From positions 10,698-31,367 of the forward strand of contig JAAMXY010001408.1 in assembly GCA_019677205.1 (NCBI GenBank): a stretch of 20,670 nt of DNA, written 5' to 3'. The notes under the pieces are model-generated. The model was not told the origin of the DNA, searched no databases, and worked only from the letters and a program-made list of their open reading frames with translations. Origin of the DNA: Pinguiococcus pyrenoidosus. Lineage: Eukaryota; Sar; Pinguiophyceae; Pinguiochrysidales; Pinguiochrysidaceae. Shown piece after piece: positions 1 to 8,988 of the stretch; position 1 is the first letter of the stretch, and each line of letters starts with the position of its first letter. The position numbers and the translations under genes were made by a program.

Positions 1-81
1 CGCTCAAAATTTTGAGCGCTGCGGAGCGCTGCGCAGCGCTTCAAAGACCCTCCGGCCTCCGCGGAGCGCCTGTCAGCTCGC
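1..81. promoter_or_regulatory. Palindrome-rich upstream region of RFC5
   Basis: Immediately upstream of the RFC5 start, 1-18 is a perfect 18-base palindrome (CGCTCAAAATTTTGAGCG) and 25-40 is a perfect 16-base palindrome (AGCGCTGCGCAGCGCT). A third short one, CTCCGCGGAG, follows near 57-67. I see no TATA box. The palindromes could be dimer-type factor sites or simply structured GC-rich sequence; the promoter role rests only on position. Confidence 0.35.
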
Positions 82-1160
82 ATGGCGAAGACGGTACGGT
101 GCTGCTCGACGCGCGCTTCTTCGCTTCTCTTCTCATCCCTCCGTGCTGTGGCGCGACTTAGGAGAGAAGCGCCAAAGACGCCGCGGCGCAGCTGCCCTGG
201 GTGGAGAAGTACCGCCCGAAGAATCTGCAGGAGCTTGTGGCGCATGAAGACATCATCAGCATCCTGAATCGGCTCATCGAGAGCAACAAGCTGCCGCACC
301 TGCTGTTCTATGGCCCTCCGGGCACGGGCAAGACCTCGACGATCCTGGCGTGCGCGAAGCGTTTGTACGGCGAGAAGTACGGGTCCATGACGCTGGAGTT
401 GAACGCGTCTGACGATCGCGGGATCGACGTCGTGCGCGAGAGGATAAAGGAGTTCGCGGCGACGAGGCGCCTTTTCTCGTCCGGCGTGAAGTTGGTGATT
501 CTGGACGAGGCGGACTCGATGACTTCGGACGCCCAATTCGCGCTTCGGCGCGTGATTGAGAAGTACACGCGCAATACGCGCTTCTGCCTGATCTGCAACT
601 ACGTGAGCAAGATCATTCCCGCGCTGCAGTCACGGTGCACGCGGTTCCGCTTCGCGCCGCTGCAGCCAAGCCAGATTCGCAACCGGGTGCAGGACGTGAT
701 CACCGCGGAGGGGTGCGACGTCACCGAGGACGGCATGGACGCGCTGCTCACGCTGGGGCAGGGCGACATGCGCAGGGTGCTGAACATCCTGCAGAGCGCT
801 CACTTGGCTCATGGCCACATCGACAGCGCGTCCGCGTACCGCACGGCGGGGAATCCGCTGCCCGCGGATGTCGCATCCGTGCTTCACGTGTGCAACAATC
901 GTACGCTGGGCGATGCCATCTCCTTCATTGCCGACATGCAGAGCGACAAGGGATACGCTCTGATCGATCTGGTGAAGTGCATCGCAGAGGAGGTGGTGCA
1001 GCATCAGATGCCGCCCACCGTCCTGGGCGACCTGCTGGTGAAGTTCTCGGATCTGGAGTACCGGCTGGCTGCGGGAGGGAGCGAGACGCTGAATCGAGCT
1101 GCATTTGTCGCGGCCTTCATTCTTGCTCGGGAAGCACTGACAAAGCAAGCATCGGAATAG
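82..1160 (+). CDS. RFC5: Replication factor C small subunit, RFC5 type (yeast Rfc3)
   Basis: Subunit of the RFC clamp loader, which uses ATP to place PCNA on primed DNA in the nucleus. Model: exons 82-93 and 162-1160, intron 94-161 (GTACGG...CTTAG, pyrimidine-rich end), 336 aa. Homology runs upstream of the longest open frame into LPWVEKYRP, and an in-frame stop at 159-161 forces a splice; the only ATG-led solution is a four-codon first exon (MAKT) joined in phase 0. Visible: Walker A GPPGTGKT (about 55-62), Walker B LDEAD (about 118-122), the SRC arginine-finger motif (about 161-163) and the family C-terminal collar domain. The DEAD box, the LICNYVSKIIPALQSRC segment and the GDMRRVLNILQS segment fit human RFC5 better than RFC2 or RFC4. 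Length is normal for the family. It lies tail to tail with the RNR gene. Confidence 0.95.
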
Positions 1161-1227
1161 CCCTGGACAGGCGGAAGCATCGGCCGCTCAAGCAAATGGT
1201 AGTTTCTTGTGCTTTTGGCTCTTCCGC

Positions 1228-3864
1228 TCACGCGGAACAAGACTCGCAGACTGGTCCAGCAGCTCCAACAGACGCAGGCGATCTCCTTCTTCGTGATTCC
1301 GTAGGCTGGTTCTCCACCGTGAACTGGATCGCGTTCGCCGCCGGCTTCGTCCTCAGGTAGTACATGCCGGTCTTGAGGCCTTTCTTCCAGCCGTAGAAGT
1401 GGAGAGACGTCAGCTTCCGGTAGTCGGGCTCGGCCACGAAGGCATTCAAGGAGTGGGACTGGTCGATGAAGGCTCCCCGGTCGGCAGCGAGATCAATCAG
1501 CGTCCGTGGACTGATCTCCCAGACCGTGCGGTACAGGTCCTTGAGCTTCGGAGGCAGGCCCTCAACGCGCTGCACGGATCCGCCGTCCGCGATGATCTGG
1601 TTTCGCACATCGGGACTCCAGAGCCCAAGCTCCACAAGGTCCTTCGCAAGGTGAGGATTGACCAGGACGAACTCCCCCGCCTTGACGCGGCGAACGTACA
1701 TGTTGGACGTGTACGGCTCGAAGCACTCGTTGTTCCCCAGGATCTGCGCGGTGGAGGCCGTCGGCATCGGGGCAACGAGGAGCGAGTTTCGCAGGCCATG
1801 CGTCGCGATCTGCTTCTTCAGCGCCTTCCAGTCCCATCTCGCGCTCGGCTTGACGCCCCAGAAGTCGAACTGCAGCACGCCCCGGCTAGCCGGAGATCCT
1901 TCGTAGCTTGAGTACGGGCCTTGCGCGCTTGCCAAGTCGCAGCTCGCGGTGAGCGCTCCAAAATAGATGGTCTCGAAAATCTCTCGGTTCAGCTTGCGAG
2001 CTCCGGGGCTGTCAAAGGGCAGCCCCATCTTGACGAAAGCATCGGCGAGACCTTGCACGCCGATGCCCATGGGGCGGTGGTTCAGATTGCTTCTCCGCGC
2101 TTCCTCGACGGGATAGTAGTTGATGTCAATCAGCTTGTTGAGGTTCTTCGCGATCACCTTCGTGACCTCAAAGAGCTTCTGGTGGTCAAAGCTGGGCTTC
2201 CCGGCCTCCATCTTCACGTATCTCGGCAGCACCAAGGACGCCAGGTTGCAGACCGCGATCTCCTCGGGACTCGTGTACTGGATGATCTCCGTGCAGAGGT
2301 TGGAGCCCGTGATCGTGCCCAGATTCTGCTGGTTGCTCTTGGAGTTGCACGCATCCTTGTAGAGCATGTAGGGGGTGCCCGTCTCGATTTGCGCCTGCAA
2401 AATGGCAAACCAGAGTTCTTGCGCCCGCACCGTGCGCTTCGCCCGCCCTTCCTTCTCGTATCTCTGGTACAGCGCCTCGAACTCGGCTCCATAGACGCGT
2501 GCGAGGCCTGGAGCCTCGTCGGGGCAGAAGAGGCTCCAGGTCCCGCCGCTTTCCACGCGCTTCATGAAGAGATCGGGAATCCAAAGGCCGTAGAAAAGAT
2601 CCCGGGCGCGCACCTCCTCCTTCCCGTGGTTCTTCTTCAGGTCGAGGACGTCGAAGATGTCGGCGTGCCAAGGCTCGAGGTAGACTGCGAACGCCCCCGG
2701 TCGCTTGCCCCCGCCCTGGTCAACGTACCGCGCCGTGACGTCAAAGACGCGCAGCATTGGCACGAGGCCGTTGCTCCGCCCCTTGGTCCCGCGGATGTAG
2801 CTGCCCTTCGCCCGGATGGCGTGCATGCTCAGGCCGATTCCACCGGCGGATTTGCTGATGAGTGCACACTGCTTCAGCGTGTCGTAGATGCCGGAGATGG
2901 AGTCCTCCGGAGACGCCAGCAGGAAGCACGAGGACAGCTGCGGAAAGAGCGTGCCCGCCTGGTACAGCGTCGGGCTGGCGTGGATGAACCACTTCTGAGA
3001 CATGAGATCGTAGGTCTCGAAGGCGGCCTCCAGGTCCTCCCCATGGATCCCCAGAGCGACTCTCATGAAGAGATGCTGCGGCCTCTCCACGACTCGCGTG
3101 CCCAGCTTCAGGAGGTAGCTCTTCTCCAGCGTCTTGAAGCCAAAGTAGTCGAAGGCGTAGTCCCTCGACGACTCGATCTTGGCGTCAATCGCCGCGCCAT
3201 GCTTCTCCACCACAGCGTAAAGCTCGTCACTGATGAAGCCGCTGGCCTTGCCGCTGACGGGATCCACGTAGTTGCGAAGCTTCCGCACAGTCTCCACGAA
3301 GGACGCGTCGGTCTTCTTGTGCAACATGCTGATGGCGATCCGCGCCGCGAGTTTGGCGTAGTCCGGGTGCTCCGTGTTCATGTAGGCCGCCGTCTCCGCG
3401 GCAAGATTGTCCAGCTCGGCGGTCTCCACTCCGTCATAGACGCCCTCCAGCACCTTGCGCGCCACAACTTCCGGATCCACAAATCTCCCGTCCAGATCCG
3501 CACACAGCGCGCGCAGTCTTCTGAGGAGTTTCGCGCCGGATACGCGGTCGACTCGCCCATCTCTCTTCGTCACATTCGCCGCCGGAGACGTGAAGTTCGT
3601 CCGGAGGCCCTCTAGCGGCCCGCGCGTCAGCATCTCGTCCACTTCCGCGGCGCGCGAGCCGCCGCGTCGTCTCCAAAGGCGTCCCAGGCCTCCGTCGCGC
3701 CAGAGAGAGCCACTTCCGAGGCCAACCAGACGGAGCGCGGCCAGCAAGAAGAGAACGTGGCGCATGGTTCGTAAAGGTCTGGCCATGTGCGCCCAAAAAG
3801 CGCGCGCGTTTGCCTGGTTCAAATGCCTCCAACGTCCACGGCGAAAGAGCGCTGCGGTCGACAT
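1228..3864 (-). CDS. RNR1: Ribonucleotide reductase large (alpha) subunit, class Ia
   Basis: Reduces ribonucleoside diphosphates to deoxyribonucleotides using a radical from a small subunit that is not in this window. The open frame has no intron and encodes up to 878 aa. An ATP-cone (dATP control) begins near residue 98 at VTKRDGRV. Catalytic residues are present: Cys in QLSSCFLL (about 313), the NLCTE triad (about 522-526), Cys in AVCNLAS (about 539), the radical-transfer Tyr pair in GMYYLRT (about 835-836) and a C-terminal CESC shuttle pair (873, 876). Colinearity with human RRM1 is near complete, but about 94 residues precede the normal start. That extension has ATGs at codons 1, 27, 34 (3765) and 78 (3633). 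Codon 34 opens a signal-peptide-like [17 protein letters not shown] followed by a basic stretch; codon 78 would give a nearly ordinary cytosolic enzyme. The true start is undecided. Confidence 0.95.
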   Translation of the reverse strand: MSTAALFRRGRWRHLNQANARAFWAHMARPLRTMRHVLFLLAALRLVGLGSGSLWRDGGLGRLWRRRGGSRAAEVDEMLTRGPLEGLRTNFTSPAANVTKRDGRVDRVSGAKLLRRLRALCADLDGRFVDPEVVARKVLEGVYDGVETAELDNLAAETAAYMNTEHPDYAKLAARIAISMLHKKTDASFVETVRKLRNYVDPVSGKASGFISDELYAVVEKHGAAIDAKIESSRDYAFDYFGFKTLEKSYLLKLGTRVVERPQHLFMRVALGIHGEDLEAAFETYDLMSQKWFIHASPTLYQAGTLFPQLSSCFLLASPEDSISGIYDTLKQCALISKSAGGIGLSMHAIRAKGSYIRGTKGRSNGLVPMLRVFDVTARYVDQGGGKRPGAFAVYLEPWHADIFDVLDLKKNHGKEEVRARDLFYGLWIPDLFMKRVESGGTWSLFCPDEAPGLARVYGAEFEALYQRYEKEGRAKRTVRAQELWFAILQAQIETGTPYMLYKDACNSKSNQQNLGTITGSNLCTEIIQYTSPEEIAVCNLASLVLPRYVKMEAGKPSFDHQKLFEVTKVIAKNLNKLIDINYYPVEEARRSNLNHRPMGIGVQGLADAFVKMGLPFDSPGARKLNREIFETIYFGALTASCDLASAQGPYSSYEGSPASRGVLQFDFWGVKPSARWDWKALKKQIATHGLRNSLLVAPMPTASTAQILGNNECFEPYTSNMYVRRVKAGEFVLVNPHLAKDLVELGLWSPDVRNQIIADGGSVQRVEGLPPKLKDLYRTVWEISPRTLIDLAADRGAFIDQSHSLNAFVAEPDYRKLTSLHFYGWKKGLKTGMYYLRTKPAANAIQFTVENQPTESRRRRSPASVGAAGPVCESCSA

Positions 3865-4206
3865 GCTGCTTCATAGCCAAATATGTAAGTTTGACTCGGA
3901 TACAGTTTTCGGATTGGTTGCTGTATCGTTTGAATATTTTTTGTATTATTTTGGCGATACAGTACTGGTCAGTCTCGGCAAACTGAGTTGAAGCTCGCGT
4001 ACAACATGGGAATAATATTGGACCTTTATACGCGCGTGTTACACGACATGTAAGAGGACTCTGCAGAGGAATCGGAATCTCTGTTACGCCATGTTCAGCC
4101 TGCCGTCGCTCACACGCACCCACTCCCAACCCCCCCCCTTCCATTTTTCCCGTTGGAGCTACGCTCCTGGCCGCTCCGCAGCTCTGCTCCAAGATCTTGC
4201 ATCGCC
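3865..4206. promoter_or_regulatory. Divergent promoter between RNR (-) and the coiled-coil gene (+)
   Basis: This AT-richer gap separates two head-to-head genes. It holds an ATTGG at 3913-3917, which reads as a CCAAT box for the RNR strand about 50 bases before its longest start. It also holds TACAGT at 3901-3906, TACAGTACT at 3958-3966 and TTTTGGCG at 3949-3956, which resembles an E2F site (a class that often controls RNR genes). The motif assignments come from pattern only. Confidence 0.4.
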
Positions 4207-6078
4207 ATGGTTGTTGGCGAAGGGCCCACGGCGCCTGCCACGCCGCCGCTGACCGAACTTCCGTCCGGCCTGAAGCGCGAGATCCGCAAGCTCCGCGCGG
4301 CGCACCCGCCCGCCTCCCTGAAGAAGTCCAGTCTGAATCCGAGGCCGCTCGGCCGACGGACCATGAAGCCTCGGCCCCGTGACCAACCCGGCAACAAGAG
4401 GCTCGCGAGGCTCCTGAAGATGCGGGACGACGCCCGAGCGCAGCTGAGGAACGACCGGACGGAGTCCATGCTGGTGCAACGGTTCGTCCACAAGTACGCA
4501 GATTTTCGCAGCTTGAACACCATGCAGCGCATCCTTTCCTCCGAGGACAAGATGAAGGAGACGATTGCGAGGCTGGTGCGCGAGGCGCTTGCCAAGAGCG
4601 AGCGCGTGTCCAGTGCCAGCCTCGCAGAGCTCGAGAGCCAAATAGCGAAAGCCGCCGAGGAGAGCTACAAAGAACTCGGCGCTGAGAAGCCCAGTTCGTC
4701 AAGGAGAGAAGCGGCAGGCAAGGCCGTGACAAGCATTGCTCCGGAGCCGAGGGCGCGCCGCGGCACATCGACGGAGGATCATGACTTGCCTGGAGGCGAA
4801 CCCAAAGAAACGATGGCGCCGGACGATCAAGATGGCGGAGAGAATCCGCAAGCCTCGCCAGAGGAGGATTCGCAGTGCCAGGATGACGACCACGCTTCTT
4901 CAGTGCGGGAGGCTCCCACGCTGGAGATCGATCTCGAGACCGTCGACCCGTGGCAGCTGTTCGTCGCGATCGAGGCCGCCAAGAACGAGAAGCAAGCGGA
5001 AGAAGCCCAGAGACTCGAGCGCCTGAAGAAGGAAAAGCTGCGACAGACACTGAACGATCAGGTCTTGGAGATGAAAGCCTTCAAAGAGGAAAAGGTCAAG
5101 TTCGAGCAGCACTACGCCGCGATGCTCAAGGAGCAGGTCAAGAAGGAGCTGGAGGACGCGAAAGCAAAGCGGAAGGGGAAACTGGAAGGCCAGAAGAAGA
5201 TGCACGGCATGATCCTAGAGCAGCTGAAGGAGAGGCGGCGACTGCGGCAGAAGGTCAAGGACGAGGAGCGCGCGCAGGACGAGCAGACGTTGGAGATGGT
5301 GCGAATTCAGGAGGCGATGCACAAGGCCAGGCTCAAGGCGGAGAAGTTGAAGGTGGTACGACAGATGCAATCCATTCAAGACGACATCGCCCGGACCAAG
5401 CGGGAGCAGCTGGAGCGACGAAAGGCCGAAGCAGAAGACAACGCGCGCCTCATGGAGGCGGAGATCCAAAGGATGGACGACTCGGAGCGGAAGCGAGAAG
5501 CCGCCTTCAAGCAACGCATGAGCCGCTTCGAGGCCGCCAGAGAGCAGTTCTTGAGTAGCGGCGCCGGAAAAGCCGCAGCAGACGCTGAGGCCGCTTTCGA
5601 CGCCATGCTGCTGCACCAGACCCAAGCGAAAGAGGAGGCGGACAAGCGCCGCGACCTCGAGGCCAAGAAGCGCCGCCTGGCCCTCGAGCGCCGCATGCTC
5701 GAGGAGAACAGCCGCATCATGGAAGAGAAGCGCGAGGCCAAAGATGCTCGGCGCAAGGAAGACATGGAGCACGCCTTGCTCATCCGCAGAGAGGCGCAGG
5801 AGCAGAAGCAGCAGGCGCTGGAGAAGAAAGCGCGCAAGCTGGACAAGGCGCGCTTCTTCCAGCAGGAGCTGCTGCTCCAGATCCAGGAGAGAAAGCGCAG
5901 AGCTTTCGAAGAGGCGCGAGGCATGAACCCCATCCAGCGCAAGCTGGCGGAGCACGAACTGGAGAGAGCGCGCCAAGACCCGGAGCTGTGCGCGCGCGTG
6001 ATGCAGCGCATCTGCCCCGCGCCGGACCCCCAGTCCGACGCGCCGAGAGTGATGACCATTTCGCAGGTGTTTGCCTAA
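4207..6078 (+). CDS. Long coiled-coil protein, TPH-like, possible axonemal protein
   Basis: Intronless, 623 aa, starting at an ATG in strong context (GCCATGG); the frame is open further upstream but has no ATG there. Residues 1-130 are basic and include a helical stretch (RLARLLKMRDDARAQL...). Residues about 160-245 are acidic and low in complexity. From about 255 to the end there is an almost unbroken charged helix, very rich in K, E, R, Q and A, with heptad character and EEKRE/RRKED repeats. This composition and length recall trichohyalin-plectin-homology (TPH) proteins such as the CFAP45/CFAP53/MNS1 group, microtubule inner proteins of cilia. The family call is by general appearance, since coiled coils mimic each other. 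It is followed on the same strand by another possible ciliary protein. It could instead be a basal-body or cytoskeletal coiled coil. Confidence 0.8.
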   Translation: MVVGEGPTAPATPPLTELPSGLKREIRKLRAAHPPASLKKSSLNPRPLGRRTMKPRPRDQPGNKRLARLLKMRDDARAQLRNDRTESMLVQRFVHKYADFRSLNTMQRILSSEDKMKETIARLVREALAKSERVSSASLAELESQIAKAAEESYKELGAEKPSSSRREAAGKAVTSIAPEPRARRGTSTEDHDLPGGEPKETMAPDDQDGGENPQASPEEDSQCQDDDHASSVREAPTLEIDLETVDPWQLFVAIEAAKNEKQAEEAQRLERLKKEKLRQTLNDQVLEMKAFKEEKVKFEQHYAAMLKEQVKKELEDAKAKRKGKLEGQKKMHGMILEQLKERRRLRQKVKDEERAQDEQTLEMVRIQEAMHKARLKAEKLKVVRQMQSIQDDIARTKREQLERRKAEAEDNARLMEAEIQRMDDSERKREAAFKQRMSRFEAAREQFLSSGAGKAAADAEAAFDAMLLHQTQAKEEADKRRDLEAKKRRLALERRMLEENSRIMEEKREAKDARRKEDMEHALLIRREAQEQKQQALEKKARKLDKARFFQQELLLQIQERKRRAFEEARGMNPIQRKLAEHELERARQDPELCARVMQRICPAPDPQSDAPRVMTISQVFA

Positions 6079-6250
6079 GGAGCGCCCCGGCGCGGACGTG
6101 CATGGGCGTGCGTGTGGATGTATCTGAATGTGTGGCGTGCGACGCGCGAAGAAACGTAGCTGTACATTGGCGACAGGTGCGCGGCAGCCGAGCTAGTCCG
6201 GGATTCCGTCCGTCACAGCGTGGCGTCCTGAATGAAACGCTTTAGCCGCC

Positions 6251-6261
6251 ATTGGCGCCAA
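6251..6261. promoter_or_regulatory. Overlapping CCAAT and E2F-like palindrome
   Basis: The sequence ATTGGCGCCAA contains an inverted CCAAT box and the perfect palindrome TTGGCGCCAA, which resembles an E2F half-site pair. It lies about 60-70 bases before the ATG of the 6322 gene, a normal position for a proximal promoter element. This is pattern recognition only. Confidence 0.3.
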
Positions 6262-6321
6262 CGGTGTCTTCCGCTCCATCTTCTTCGGATTTTTTTGGTC
6301 ACTCCTTGCTTCGTTGCCGAG

Positions 6322-6805
6322 ATGCAAGTGGCGCTGGACGAGCTGCAAGAGGTGCTGACGGAAGGCATCGCGGACTGCCTGCGACGGTAGGATACTTTGC
6401 GCCGCTTTGGTTTAGCTGCTCCTGACCGAGTCTTGCTGCTGTAGAGCGGAGCAAGAGGGCGTCCTGGACCCCCCGTACTACCGCCTGCCCTTCTGGATGA
6501 CCAACCTGCAGAGGCTTGACAACGCGGATTTGGAGGACGGCGACGGCGACGGGGACGACGGCGGCGACAACGACAACGATGAGGAAGACGAGGAAGACGA
6601 GGAAGAGGAAGAAGAAGGCGATAACATCACCACATCAGGGGAGATGGATGGAGACGAGGCTCAAGGCACGCCGACTATGCCTCCGCTGAGCTTGGAGGTC
6701 AATCCGCTGCGGATCTTGGCGGATCATCTGGCCGCGTACCGGCAGAGGAAGAAGCAGGCCCTGCGACAGCACCACGAGAGAGCGGAAGAGCAACAAGAGG
6801 AATAG
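6322..6805 (+). CDS. Small acidic protein, weak DPY30-like C-terminal helix
   Basis: Two exons, 6322-6386 and 6445-6805, with a 58-base intron (GTAGGA...TGTAG); 141 aa. The splice is supported because the unspliced frame stops at 6388-6390, whereas joining gives a continuous N-terminus MQVALDELQEVLTEGIADCL followed by a PPYYRLPFWM segment. The middle (about residues 53-80) is an almost pure Asp/Glu tract. The tail has NPLRILADHLAAYRQRKK, which resembles the NPxxFLAxYL helix of DPY30/RIIa-like docking domains found in radial-spoke and other ciliary proteins. The match is short and the N-terminal half of that domain is uncertain. Its neighbour, a coiled coil on the same strand, is consistent with a ciliary setting. 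The product is real in my view; the function is not established. Confidence 0.65.
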
Positions 6806-7171
6806 AGGTAATAGACTACTGCGTTGGATCGTTTGCGGTGCCTTTGCTTCGGAGCCTGCCTTTTCCTGTGTTGGGCGAGTGGACAAGCAGCGTGGTCGAG
6901 GCGACCATACCATGGCGCTTTGGTGGCCATAGCATGGCGCTTTGGTGGCGCTTTTGTAGCGCTTTTGTAGCGCTTTGGTGGCGCTTTGGTGGCGTCAGGC
7001 TGCGCTTAGACGGGCGCTATGTGGGGAAAAGACGAGGGACTGGACGCGGCGCAAGCACCAACATCTTCTGTGTTATCTTTGTGCTTTTCTTTTTAGCTAC
7101 TTTCTTGACGACAACAAAGCTCAAACGCTAGCACTCCGAGCAGGAGTTTCGACATTGCAGTACCCGAATGC
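6806..7171. other. Convergent intergenic region, no gene seen
   Basis: This stretch lies between the 3' ends of the 6322 gene (+) and the TerD gene (-). It contains the 11-base tandem array described separately and an AT-rich segment around 7070-7130. Short open frames here are low-complexity readings of the repeat and are not credible genes. Confidence 0.6.
6915..6995. repeat. 11-base tandem repeat, unit GCGCTTTGGTG / GCGCTTTTGTA
   Basis: The core GCGCTTT starts at 6915, 6937, 6948, 6959, 6970 and 6981. The last five are exactly 11 bases apart and the first is two units upstream. Two unit variants alternate in blocks (TTTGGTG and TTTTGTA). It is a minisatellite in the 3' flank shared by two convergent genes. 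Confidence 0.85.
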
Positions 7172-7827
7172 CTACCAGGCCGCGCACATGCACGGCGTGG
7201 AAACCTCCTTCTCTTCCTCCGCTTCGTCGTAGACCACGATGTCCTCGCCTGGGACTTGGTGCAAGCAGACCTGCACCGTGTTCCCTTTCTCGTGAAGCAC
7301 GTGGCGGCCCCAGCAGCCCTCTCCGATGGTCCGGAAGTTCCAGTCGTTGCCGTTGCGGAAGAGGCAGGCGAAGACGAGGCCGTTGGTTTGGATCCGCCCG
7401 GTGATGGGGAAGCGCGCCACCTCCTTGCCCCCGAAGCCCTCCCCGCCGGCATCCAGCATGAGCCGGATGTAACTGTTCCTGCATCGGTCGAAGCCCTTGT
7501 TCTTGTCGTAGATGTTCACCACGAAGGTAATCTCCCGCACGTAGGGAGGCGCGTTCTGCAGATCCACGTGGATGACTTCATCGTCGCCGCTTCCGTCGCC
7601 CGTCACGTTGTCCAGCGAGCGGATGATGAAGTTGCCCCCCGTCAGGCGGTCGTAGCGTTGACTGAACCAGATGGTGTCGAGGTGCAGGAGCTCGCGCTTG
7701 GCCAAGCCGATCCCCATCGGCCCCGTGTTCGTCGCGGTGACCTGCCCGTAGCCCTGGATTGTGCAAAGGAAAAGGGAGGCGTCATCGTGGGTGGCATGGT
7801 CATTCTCGTCGCCGTGGGCGTCGCCGC

Positions 7828-7859
<32 letters not shown>

Positions 7860-8988
7860 ACAGTCGTTGTCGACAGTGACATTATCAAAGCAAGCAGAGA
7901 AGAGCACACAACTATGCGGCGCACTGCTCGGGAGCTTCGGGAAAGAGGCAGACGCTTTTCGTACGTACCGAGACCACGGCGGCCGTATCAAGATCAAGCT
8001 CGCCCCGCCCGCGAGTCTGCCATCCGAGTCCAACCGAGATGTACCGCACCCCGGAGGGAAGCTTCGCGTAGTCTCCCTTGCGCATGTGGAAGACCTTCCG
8101 GCCGTTGAGGATGGGCGCGACGAGCACGTCCGAGATGATTCGCGAGCGCTGCGCCATGATGCGCATCGTCTCTATGGCCCGCGTGAAGTTGTACGCGTCC
8201 ACCGGGGCGGCCGTTTCCCGGAACATCCACGCCGGCGGGTTCTTCCGGGAGCGATAGAGCATGGCGAGGATGAGCCCCGGCTCGTCCTCCAGATCCGTGT
8301 CCGTGGACAGGTCGATGTCCATGAGCGTCGCGCCGTCCTTGACCGAGAACGTCGCCCGGGAGTTCTCGATGTCCTTGAGCTTGCCGCCGCGGAAGCAGTT
8401 CACGACGAAGAAGATCACCACCGCTTCCGCGGGGAGGCTCGACAGCATCACCTTGACGGCCTCGCCGTTCTGCTTCGTCCGGACTTCGTCCTTGTTCTCC
8501 TCGGCGACGAAGGCGCCGAAGCGGTCGTCTCCGCTGTGGCGCAGCGCGCCGTCCAGCACCCACTTCTGGTTGTAGTAGCAGGCGTCAAGGACCACGCCCT
8601 CGATGTCGAACACCACGGCGCTGATGTCCAGGTCCGTGTCGTCCGCGCCGCTGGCGTTGGCGAAGGACCAGCTGAGCTTGGCCAAGATCTGGCCGGACAC
8701 CGCGAGGTCCTGCGACTCCTGGATGCTGCCGGAGGACTCGGACATCTTGGCCTTCGCGTTGCGCAGCTCCTCGTCCGTGAGGCTCCGGTTCAGCCGCGAC
8801 TGCGCCTTGCTGGTCATGTCCTCCGGGAAGTCGTTCATCTCCGCACTCTGCTGATGGGTCAACATGGTGGCGCCCGGCGCGGCCTCGCCGCCCTGCTTGC
8901 GCGCGGGCTTCTCCTCGGGGACGCCGCCGGCCTCCGGCGCCGCGGGCTTCTTTCCAGAGTCGGGACGCGCGGCCGGCGTCTCGTCCAT
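7172..8988 (-). CDS. Tandem TerD-domain protein
   Basis: Two exons, 8988-7969 and 7753-7172, with a 215-base intron (GTACGT...CCAG, pyrimidine-rich 3' end); 533 aa. The splice is required: exon 1 alone ends inside a TerD start (YISVGLGW...ELDLDTAAVVS), and exon 2 continues it in phase (GYGQV...). Residues 1-100 are a low-complexity, Ala/Pro/Glu-rich leader. TerD copy A spans about 101-270 (DTDLDISAVVFD, later HSGDD). Copy B spans about 315-520 with the classic NVTGDGSGDDE near 390-399, the calcium-binding region of this family, followed by EITFVVNIYDK. TerD proteins are linked in bacteria to tellurite, phage and oxidative stress responses; the eukaryotic role is unclear. I see no signal peptide, so a cytosolic location is likely. 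Copy A has lost much of the DNxTGxGxGDDE motif and is the more divergent. Confidence 0.88.
7828..7878. repeat. Hexanucleotide microsatellite (CGTTGT)n and adjoining 12-base direct repeat
   Basis: The unit CGTTGT is repeated about five times from 7828 to 7857. Next to it, GTTGTCGACAGT occurs at 7854-7865 and again at 7867-7878. All of this lies inside the TerD intron and reads (ACAACG)n in the sense of the transcript. Open frames reading it as Asp-Asn repeats are intronic and not part of the protein. Confidence 0.85.

Noticed and set aside
1921-3615. 564-codon open frame on the plus strand
   Set aside because: It lies wholly antisense to the RNR gene, whose catalytic motifs are intact. Long antisense frames are expected in GC-rich coding DNA.
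3434-5050. 538-codon open frame on the minus strand
   Set aside because: It overlaps the N-terminal coding part of RNR in another frame, the divergent promoter and the coiled-coil gene, and its translation has no domain.
7172-7924. A separate secreted TerD gene starting MRRIVVCSSLLALIMSL
   Set aside because: That apparent signal peptide and the Asp-Asn repeats lie in the intron. Splicing joins the upstream and downstream halves of one TerD domain in phase.
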